NCBI GenBank assembly: GCA_009780445.1
Contig: WRAA01000157.1
Location: 1-5,167, forward strand
Direction of reading: 5' to 3'
Source: Defluviitaleaceae bacterium
GTDB lineage: Bacteria; Bacillota; Clostridia; Lachnospirales; WRAA01
DNA: 5,167 nucleotides
Below, one piece after another: positions 1-4,826 of the stretch. The position numbers and the translations under genes were made by a program. Under the pieces are notes generated by a model. That model was not told the origin of the DNA. It did not search any database and saw only the letters and a list, made by a program, of their open reading frames with translations. Within the stretch, counting starts at the first letter, position 1. Each line of letters begins with the position of its first letter.

Positions 1-765
1 GGCCTCTTCGATACGGCTGAACAGCTCCGGGTTCTGCGCCCGCGCGCGCGGGTCGTCCCGCAGCATTTCCAAGATGCTAAGGTCCAGGCTCTCGAGCGGC
101 ACAACCAAGGTGTCCGGTATGTCGCCCGCCTCTTCCGTCACTTCGTTGTTCATGTCGCCCTGCAAACGCATAACGCCGAGGGGTGTCACAAGGAAGCTGG
201 CGAATCCGTCTTCGCCGGCGTCCGCATCGGGCAGATCAACAATAACCTCGCCCTCCACCACCATCATGCGTACAAAGGGGTTCGCCCTGTGAATGTCGTC
301 ATTGGTCAGGCCGGTTCTGCGGTATACAAGGATGTACTCCGTTCCGCGCACACCAACGATGGTGCCGGCGGCCTGGACCACGTTGCGCGAATTGTCGTCA
401 AGCTGTACGTCCACGCGCACCTTGACCATGCCTTCCACCAGGGTGATGGCACTGTTGTGCCGCCCGTGTCTCTGCCACACAGAGTTGACGGATAACTTCG
501 TGAGTTCGCCCATGGTGAGCATCTGCCGGTAGTAGCTGACGGTGGCCGTCGAATTAATGCCCGTGATGATCATGTCTCCGTCATAGATGTTCATTCCGCG
601 GTGAACCGCCGTCAGCTGATGCCCGCCCGCGCGGTGTATAAACACCGAGCCGCGTGCCGCCTCCACCCGCGGGTGTTCGTCCGCACCCTGCGCCGCGGCC
701 TGCACGGGAAACAGCGAAACCATCATCACGACGGCAACAACGACCGCTATAATCCTTCTAATCAT
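1..765 (-). CDS. Secreted FecR-domain protein (3' end outside window)
   Basis: An open frame runs from ATG at 765-763 to the window edge, giving 255 residues with no stop. I read it by translating the minus strand. Residues 1-4 are basic (MIRR), 5-20 hydrophobic, followed by VQAAA-QG, a plausible signal-peptidase site near residue 25, so the product is probably exported. Residues about 35-170 match the FecR domain: GSVFIHRAGG, a GMNIYDGDMI turn, ITLVEGMVKVRV, and the hallmark AAGTIVGVRGTEYIL at 132-146, then VVEGEVIV. After residue 180 an acidic region follows without a recognised domain. In Gram-negatives FecR is an anti-sigma regulator, but exported FecR-domain proteins in Gram-positives are mostly of unknown role, so no iron-uptake function is implied. 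The start has a strong ribosome site, GGGGGAGG, about 7 nt upstream. The gene lies 31 bp after the cyclase and is probably co-transcribed. A sensory or ligand-binding partner of the CHASE2 cyclase is an inference. Confidence 0.88.
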   Translation of the reverse strand, partial: MIRRIIAVVVAVVMMVSLFPVQAAAQGADEHPRVEAARGSVFIHRAGGHQLTAVHRGMNIYDGDMIITGINSTATVSYYRQMLTMGELTKLSVNSVWQRHGRHNSAITLVEGMVKVRVDVQLDDNSRNVVQAAGTIVGVRGTEYILVYRRTGLTNDDIHRANPFVRMMVVEGEVIVDLPDADAGEDGFASFLVTPLGVMRLQGDMNNEVTEEAGDIPDTLVVPLESLDLSILEMLRDDPRARAQNPELFSRIEEA

Positions 766-796
766 GCCAACGCCTCCCCCTCTCTCAGAATCTGTG

Positions 797-2575
797 TTAT
801 TGAATACAGGTTCTCACATTCTCAACACTGTACACCAATATGCCGACCTTCTTGTTCTTCACGTTGATAACGCCGATCTCCTGCACATCAACATATTCCT
901 TGACCTTCTGGTACGTTGCGTCGGATATGATAATCTGGCCTTTTTCGGCTCTGGCCTCCAACCGCGCCGCGGTGTTGATCGCGTCGCCGATGGCGGTGTA
1001 GTCCATGCGGAATTCCGAACCCATGTTGCCCACCACGGCCGCGCCGCTGTTAATGCCGATTCCGAACTGAAGATCTATGCCGAATTCGTCCAGAATGCTC
1101 TGCCTGAGCGTCTCCGACTTCGTTTTCATCTCCCAAGCGGCCTTGACGGCGCACAGCGCGTGATCCTGCACATTGTTGGGAGCGTTAAACAATGCCATTG
1201 TTGCGTCTCCGATAAATTTGTCGATTGTGCCGCTGTTGTTCTGTATCGAACTGCTGGTAAGCCCGAGGTACCGGTTGACGATGTTCACAACGTTTTCGGG
1301 CGAATTGTTTTCAGAGAAAGCCGTGAACCCGCGGATGTCCACAAACAGCGCGGTGATCTCCTTCACTACGCCGCCCAGCTGGATATCCGCGCCGCCGGAG
1401 ATGATTTCGTTCACAACTTCCGGCGCGACGAACCGCCCGAACATATCCTTCATCTGCTGACGCTCGCGCTGTGCCGCCAAGATGCTAAGCACAAGGTACA
1501 CGGCATAACACACGAACATGAACAGCAGTGTGTCGCCCACGCGCAGCAGTATGTCGAAGCGGTCGTACACGATTCTGACGCCCAGCAGCAGCATCACCGC
1601 CAGCACCGCCGTAGCGGCAAAGGCCATGGGCGGCTTCATCTGGCCAAACAGCCAAATCAATGCCAGGCCGTGGAGGATCAGCACCGCCAAGTTCACAACC
1701 CACGGCGCGTCCACGGGGAACACGCCCTCCATCAGGTTCTGCACAATGTTTGCGTATATCTCTATGCCGGACATCGCCACATTACGATCCATCGGCGTTG
1801 CGAAGTTTCCTTCGCCCAGACCCTGCGCAAAAGGCCCTATCAGCACCACAGCATCGCGAAACATCGCCGCCGGATATTCGTCGTTTATCACGCCCCAGAG
1901 CGACACCGCGGTGAAGCTGCGCGGCCCGCCCACATAACGTATGGGGAACATGCCGTTCGCATCCAGCGGCGGTGCCGACGCCTCCGGCAGACCCATTGAT
2001 CTACGGTATGTACGGTAGACCTCAAAGGGGAAGGAATGCACCGTTATGTCGCCGTATCTCATGGATGTAAGCGCGCGGCGCATCACGCCGTCGGACTCAT
2101 CGGTAAGCACGTTCAGGAAGCCCGCGCTTGAAGCCTGCGCCAGTTCCTCAAAGGGAAGCAGGTAGTACTCTATGTCCAGCATATCCCCGCTGCCGGGGAA
2201 GGGGCTGAGAATGCCCATCGCGCCCAGCACCAGCCTGTCGGCCTCCAGAGCCGCGGCCACAAAGATGTCGTCGTATTCCGGCGCCGCGCCCGGTGTGTCG
2301 TACAGCACATTAACCCCAATGGCGGCCGCGCCCATGTCGGCGACCGTCCTCACAGCTTCGGCGATAAACAGCCGCGGCCAGGGCCATGTGCCTATCTCGT
2401 TGATGCTTCGTTCGTCTATTCCTACTATTATAATGTTGTCGGCGGAGGCTCTTCCGCCAGTCAGCACATTGTCGCGGATAATATTATCGGCTGCCGCAAG
2501 CGTGCCGAAGTGCAACGACAGGGCAAACAGCAGGGCAAGCACGGCAGGCAGGATGATTGTAAGTCGTTTGCGCAT
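797..2575 (-). CDS. CHASE2-domain adenylate cyclase (class III), membrane-bound
   Basis: A 592-residue membrane protein predicted to make cAMP from ATP in response to an outside signal. Layout: transmembrane helix about 6-28; extracellular CHASE2 domain about 30-285 (IIIVGIDERSINEIGTWPWPR at 48-68, AVVLIGPFAQG at 242-252, SGIEIYANIVQNLMEG at 269-284); three helices about 291-311, 316-336 and 346-368; linker 369-400; catalytic domain about 403-588. Catalytic residues are visible: metal-binding D413 (FVDIRGF) and D457 (KFIGDA), base-contacting K453, T527 in DYTAIGD, and transition-state N534 and R538 (NTAAR). A Lys/Thr pair is the class IIIb adenylyl type, as in cyanobacterial CyaC, so ATP is more likely the substrate than GTP. 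Nothing essential is missing. The ATG at 2575 starts 3 bp after the upstream stop, and its ribosome site (GGGAGGAG, 2582-2589) lies inside the last codons of that gene, so translation is probably coupled. The signal sensed by CHASE2 is unknown. Confidence 0.95.
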   Translation of the reverse strand: MRKRLTIILPAVLALLFALSLHFGTLAAADNIIRDNVLTGGRASADNIIIVGIDERSINEIGTWPWPRLFIAEAVRTVADMGAAAIGVNVLYDTPGAAPEYDDIFVAAALEADRLVLGAMGILSPFPGSGDMLDIEYYLLPFEELAQASSAGFLNVLTDESDGVMRRALTSMRYGDITVHSFPFEVYRTYRRSMGLPEASAPPLDANGMFPIRYVGGPRSFTAVSLWGVINDEYPAAMFRDAVVLIGPFAQGLGEGNFATPMDRNVAMSGIEIYANIVQNLMEGVFPVDAPWVVNLAVLILHGLALIWLFGQMKPPMAFAATAVLAVMLLLGVRIVYDRFDILLRVGDTLLFMFVCYAVYLVLSILAAQRERQQMKDMFGRFVAPEVVNEIISGGADIQLGGVVKEITALFVDIRGFTAFSENNSPENVVNIVNRYLGLTSSSIQNNSGTIDKFIGDATMALFNAPNNVQDHALCAVKAAWEMKTKSETLRQSILDEFGIDLQFGIGINSGAAVVGNMGSEFRMDYTAIGDAINTAARLEARAEKGQIIISDATYQKVKEYVDVQEIGVINVKNKKVGILVYSVENVRTCIQ

Positions 2576-2578
2576 CCC

Positions 2579-4120
2579 CTACTCCTCCCTCAGATCCTGC
2601 GGCACGTGCAGGGTGATGAGGCTAAGCTCCGGGAACCACTCCACCGTATACGGAAACAGGCGGATCAGCTCGCTAAGTGTTGTCACCGTCACGCCGCGCA
2701 TGATGAAGTAGTCCCTGCCTTGCTGCATACGCGTGGCTGTGTCGTCCACAAACACCGTAAGTTCGCCCGCGCGTTCGTCAAGCTCCATCCGCGCGCCCAA
2801 GGCCTCCAAGAAGGGGCGTATCGGCACGAAGATTGATTCCCCGCGGATCCACGGCTGAACCCTGCCCATGTTCACCCTGTTGTCGTCCAGAAACACGCGT
2901 ATGTCTCCGCGAAACGCAAAGCGCGAGTTAACCGTAAGGCCGGTGTCGGCCAGCATCTGCTCCCGCGAAGGCCGGCCGTTTATCACCCGCTCCGTAAGCG
3001 GCACCGTGATGACGCGGTTGTTCAAAGTGTCTGATATGAACATGTATTCGCCGTCTGTGGCCACCCCTTCGGGGCGCGCCAGCATCATGTTCTCGGCGGA
3101 ATACTTAACGCTCCCGGCGGCTCCGCTGCCCACGATGGTGCGCGTTGCTCCGCCGGTGACAAGCCGCACGGCGTGGTTCAGGCTGTCGGCCACGAGTATG
3201 CCGCCGTCTGGCAGCAAGGCGACATCCCGCGGGAAGTCGAAGAGCGCTTCGTCGTTCGGCCCGTCCACATGCCCACCCTCGAAGTATTCCGAAAGCCGTA
3301 TGGGCGAACCCGGCCGACCCGCCACGGTTCCTACCTGCCCCGCTTCGATCCTGCGGATGGAATGGTTTGCCGAATCGGCAATGTACAGCACGCCGCCCGA
3401 AAGGTACATCCCGGAAGGCTCGAAGAACCGCGCTTGGGTCAAGCTTCCGTCCGCAAACCCGCTTTCGCCGGGAGAACCCGCGAACAGAACCACTTCGCCC
3501 TCGGGAGAAATGCGACGTATGACGTGGTTCAGCGTATCGGCTACATATATATATCCGCCAGCGTCCATCACGGCCGCCCGCGGGCTGTTAAACACGGCGC
3601 GGCCTTCGAATCCGTCCGCAAAACCCGCCGTGCCGTCGCCGGCAATTGTTATAACAAACTCCTCCGTTATCCTGCGCACCGCATTGTTTCCGGAGTCGCT
3701 CACCAATATGTGTCCGTTCGGCGCGACAGATACGCCCGCGGGTTTCATGAACATCGCGTTCTCGCGGAAGCCGTCCACAAACGCGCCTGAATCGTAGTGC
3801 GACATGCCGTACAGCCCGGATCTGCCCACGCGCCAACCTTCCGTGTCGCTTAGAATCTGCACGCGGTCCCCCATGGAGTCCGCCACAACCAAGTATTCGC
3901 CCATCAAGGCAATGCCGATAGGGTAGTAAAGTTCGTCAAATATATTCTCCGGGTTCCAAATGCCGTTGGAATAGTACACCTTCGTAACCGCGACGGCTTC
4001 GGCTTCGCCGTATATAAACACATCCGGCCTGCCAATGTGCCACAAGACCGCAAAATATGCCGCAATCCCCAGCATCACTACGGCCAACACCGCTACAGGT
4101 GCTTTCGCAACTTTCTTCAT
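2579..4120 (-). CDS. Membrane-anchored NHL-repeat beta-propeller with C-terminal stalk (copper amine oxidase N-like) domain
   Basis: A 513-residue exported protein, first gene of the leftward operon. Residues 1-6 are basic and about 7-27 hydrophobic, with no lipobox and no clear cleavage site, so it is probably tethered by an N-terminal helix with the rest outside. Six NHL-type units follow, each with a D-[ST]-x-x-[NGD]-x-x-[VI] core: VADSMGDRVQIL (79-90), VSDSGNNAVRRI (140-151), VADTLNHVIRRI (193-204), IADSANHSIRRI (247-258), VADSLNHAVRLV (310-321), ISDTLNNRVITV (362-373). Six units at 52-63 residue spacing fit one closed six-bladed propeller. Residues about 405-508 match the copper-amine-oxidase-N-like stalk domain (VFLDDNRVNMG, SIFVPIRPFLEALGARMELD). 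That domain is common in exported Bacillota proteins and does not itself imply amine oxidase activity. The ATG at 4120 is chosen for its GGAGGGAG ribosome site. An in-frame TTG at 4183 has none. NHL propellers usually bind proteins or ligands. A binding partner for the neighbouring cyclase or FecR protein is inferred. Confidence 0.9.
   Translation of the reverse strand: MKKVAKAPVAVLAVVMLGIAAYFAVLWHIGRPDVFIYGEAEAVAVTKVYYSNGIWNPENIFDELYYPIGIALMGEYLVVADSMGDRVQILSDTEGWRVGRSGLYGMSHYDSGAFVDGFRENAMFMKPAGVSVAPNGHILVSDSGNNAVRRITEEFVITIAGDGTAGFADGFEGRAVFNSPRAAVMDAGGYIYVADTLNHVIRRISPEGEVVLFAGSPGESGFADGSLTQARFFEPSGMYLSGGVLYIADSANHSIRRIEAGQVGTVAGRPGSPIRLSEYFEGGHVDGPNDEALFDFPRDVALLPDGGILVADSLNHAVRLVTGGATRTIVGSGAAGSVKYSAENMMLARPEGVATDGEYMFISDTLNNRVITVPLTERVINGRPSREQMLADTGLTVNSRFAFRGDIRVFLDDNRVNMGRVQPWIRGESIFVPIRPFLEALGARMELDERAGELTVFVDDTATRMQQGRDYFIMRGVTVTTLSELIRLFPYTVEWFPELSLITLHVPQDLREE
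2582..2589 (-). promoter_or_regulatory. Ribosome binding site of the cyclase, inside the end of the NHL gene
   Basis: On the minus strand GGGAGGAG sits 6 nt before the cyclase ATG and encodes part of the final codons of the NHL-stalk protein (…L-R-E-E-stop). The overlap suggests ribosomes finishing the first gene can re-initiate on the second, tying the amounts of the two products together. Confidence 0.8.
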
Positions 4121-4127
4121 GCAATTA

Positions 4128-4135
4128 CTCCCTCC
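4128..4135 (-). promoter_or_regulatory. Ribosome binding site deciding the NHL-stalk start
   Basis: GGAGGGAG on the minus strand ends 7 nt before ATG 4120-4118. It fixes this ATG as the start over the in-frame TTG 63 bp upstream, and it makes the protein begin directly with MKK and a hydrophobic helix, as expected for an exported protein. Confidence 0.85.
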
Positions 4136-4207
4136 GCACTCCATTGTACCACTAAAGCGTCGCAACAACAATACCTTCCGCAAAAATATTCTATCTAATA
4201 TAATGTA

Positions 4208-4236
4208 ATTCTACACGTATATCGCAGTTTCGTAAA
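4208..4236 (-). promoter_or_regulatory. Candidate sigma-A promoter of the leftward operon
   Basis: On the minus strand, -35 TTTACG (4236-4231) and -10 TAGAAT (4213-4208) are separated by 17 bp. They match 4/6 and 5/6 of the consensus hexamers. Transcription would begin near 4201, leaving a leader of about 80 nt before the NHL-stalk ATG. An alternative pair, TTGTTG (4171-4166) and TACAAT (4148-4143), also has a 17-bp spacer, but would put the ribosome site at the very 5' end of the RNA. Which one is used cannot be decided by eye. Both lie in the AT-rich intergenic DNA. Confidence 0.5.
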
Positions 4237-4254
4237 GGTTAATTTACGCGAAAC
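4227..4254. repeat. Imperfect inverted repeat over the operon -35 region, possible operator
   Basis: Arms CGTAAA (4231-4236) and TTTACG (4243-4248) flank a 6-bp centre. The outer bases GTTTCG (4227-4232) and CGAAAC (4249-4254) are also complementary, offset by an extra CG on the right side. The half-sites thus read GTTTCG-TAAA and, on the other strand, GTTTCGCGTAAA. The dyad covers the predicted -35 of the leftward operon, a typical place for a repressor site. The binding protein is unknown. The AbrB-like product next door is one candidate. Confidence 0.45.
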
Positions 4255-4287
4255 GTGTCAGGTTTCCAAGAATTTACTTATCCATAA

Positions 4288-4319
4288 TTGACATGAACAG
4301 GCTAATATGCTACTATAAT
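4288..4319 (+). promoter_or_regulatory. Promoter of the AbrB-like gene
   Basis: A perfect -35 TTGACA (4288-4293) is followed by TACTAT (4311-4316) at a 17-bp spacing, with TG one base upstream (4308-4309), giving an extended -10. A perfect TATAAT (4314-4319) overlaps it, but at a 20-bp spacing. Start of transcription would fall about 4323-4326, giving a leader of about 45 nt before ATG 4369. This is the strongest promoter visible in the window. Confidence 0.75.
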
Positions 4320-4320
4320 G

Positions 4321-4345
4321 TCGAGTGGTGCTAAATGGCGCTCGA
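4321..4345 (+). promoter_or_regulatory. Dyad at the transcription start of the AbrB-like gene (operator or 5' hairpin)
   Basis: TCGAG (4321-4325) and CTCGA (4341-4345) are perfectly complementary. Continuing inward, one G-U and one G-C pair extend the stem to 7 bp around a weakly paired centre. The same stretch also reads as a direct repeat, TGGTGCT (4326-4332) and TGGCGCT (4336-4342), one helical turn apart. AbrB-family proteins often repress their own genes, so an autoregulatory site is possible. A stabilising 5' RNA hairpin is the alternative. Confidence 0.35.
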
Positions 4346-4368
4346 AACACTAACTAGGGGGAAAGAAT

Positions 4369-4638
4369 ATGGTAGCATCAGGATTTGTACGCAAGCTGGA
4401 TGAGCTTGGCAGGATTGTTTTACCCATCGAAATACGCAAAACTTTTCAGATCAGAGAGCGAGATCCACTGGAAATCTTCGTGGATAACGACAAGATCATA
4501 CTGAAAAAGTATGAACCGGGCGACATTTTCACAGGAGAGCTTGAGAACTTGGTCGAGTACAAAGGCCGGAAGTTTTCACGGGCTACCATTGAGGATCTCG
4601 CAAAACACGCGGGTTACGAGGTTTCGCGTAACTCCTAA
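4369..4638 (+). CDS. AbrB/SpoVT-family transcriptional regulator, small
   Basis: An 89-residue protein. Residues 1-48 carry the AbrB-type swapped-hairpin DNA-binding domain: VASGFVRKLDELGRIVLPIE at 2-21, then IRERDPLEIFVDNDKIILKKY at 28-48. These track closely the N-termini of Bacillus AbrB, Abh and SpoVT. Family members bind DNA as dimers or tetramers and control growth-phase genes. Residues 49-89 are shorter and differ from AbrB, but keep a TGE…GRKFS pattern comparable to the AbrB C-terminal dimerisation region. The protein has no cysteine, whereas Bacillus AbrB uses Cys54 in its oligomer. It is far too short for the SpoVT GAF-like domain. The start has AGGGGG (4356-4361) 7 nt upstream. The gene has its own promoter and terminator, so it is monocistronic, and is divergent from the cyclase operon, which it might regulate (inference). 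Its GC is lower than its neighbours. Confidence 0.93.
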   Translation: MVASGFVRKLDELGRIVLPIEIRKTFQIRERDPLEIFVDNDKIILKKYEPGDIFTGELENLVEYKGRKFSRATIEDLAKHAGYEVSRNS

Positions 4639-4703
4639 TTCCGGCTTACCGTTGAAGTTTTAACGATTTTCCCCTTGGAGCTTCCAAAGGAATACCGGCT
4701 TAC
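4637..4703. repeat. Two copies of a 13-base direct repeat after the AbrB-like gene
   Basis: AATTCCGGCTTAC (4637-4649) and AATACCGGCTTAC (4691-4703) match at 12 of 13 bases and start 54 bp apart, in the short spacer between the regulator stop codon and the terminator. No function is evident. They could be protein-binding sites or the remains of a small duplication. Confidence 0.5.
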
Positions 4704-4727
4704 ACATGCTATAAATGCATATTCACC

Positions 4728-4765
4728 GCGAAAAACCGACAGACAGCCGTCTCTCGGTTTTTCGC
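4728..4765 (+). terminator. Intrinsic terminator after the AbrB-like gene
   Basis: GCGAAAAACCGA (4728-4739) pairs perfectly with TCGGTTTTTCGC (4754-4765). After a C-C mismatch, AGAC (4741-4744) pairs with GTCT (4749-4752) around an AGCC loop. The A-run before the core and T-run after it give the usual form of a Rho-independent terminator able to work in both directions. It separates the regulator from the alcohol dehydrogenase gene. Confidence 0.88.
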
Positions 4766-4783
4766 GTAATTACAATAATATAT

Positions 4784-4809
4784 GGAACTGTTCATCAACT
4801 AACAGTTCC
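4784..4809. promoter_or_regulatory. Perfect 9-bp inverted repeat with Rex-like core, before the alcohol dehydrogenase gene
   Basis: GGAACTGTT (4784-4792) and AACAGTTCC (4801-4809) are exact inverted copies around 8 bases. The core 4788-4805 has the TGTT-N8-AACA layout of the clostridial Rex operator TTGTTAA-N4-TTAACAA and matches 10 of its 14 fixed positions. Rex is the NADH-sensing repressor of fermentation genes, and alcohol dehydrogenases are classic targets. A possible -10, TAATAT (4776-4781), would place the start of transcription at this dyad, but no good -35 is visible. A leader-RNA hairpin is the alternative reading, since a 9-bp stem with an 8-nt loop is also stable in RNA. Confidence 0.5.
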
Positions 4810-4826
4810 GAAACGGAGATGATGTA

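Noticed and set aside
74..532. Three short plus-strand frames in the first 530 bases.
   Set aside because: Antisense to the FecR-domain gene, which has a signal peptide, a strong ribosome site and the VGVRGTE motif.
764..1999. A 411-codon open frame on the plus strand, rich in His and Arg.
   Set aside because: It lies antisense to the cyclase, whose frame shows complete family motifs. Its translation is low-complexity with no recognisable domain, as expected for a shadow frame in GC-rich DNA.
2172..2711. A 179-codon plus-strand frame across the junction of cyclase and NHL genes.
   Set aside because: Fully antisense to two well-supported genes, with no motif and no convincing ribosome site.
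2868..3797. A 309-codon open frame on the plus strand.
   Set aside because: Antisense to the NHL-repeat gene. Its Pro/Ser/Arg/Thr-rich periodic translation mirrors the NHL repeats and shows no domain of its own.
4121..4183. Longer start of the NHL-stalk gene at an in-frame TTG (4183).
   Set aside because: TTG codon without a ribosome site. The extension would put extra residues before a normal export helix, while ATG 4120 has GGAGGGAG at the right distance.
4675..4687. Short stem TTGGA-GCT-TCCAA as a terminator.
   Set aside because: Only 5 bp with a 3-base loop, no following T-run, and a far better terminator lies 40 bp downstream.
4706..4720. ATGC…GCAT palindrome around TATAAAT, considered as a promoter.
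   Set aside because: No acceptable -35 at 16-18 bp, and the terminator at 4728-4765 would stop any transcript from here before the dehydrogenase gene.
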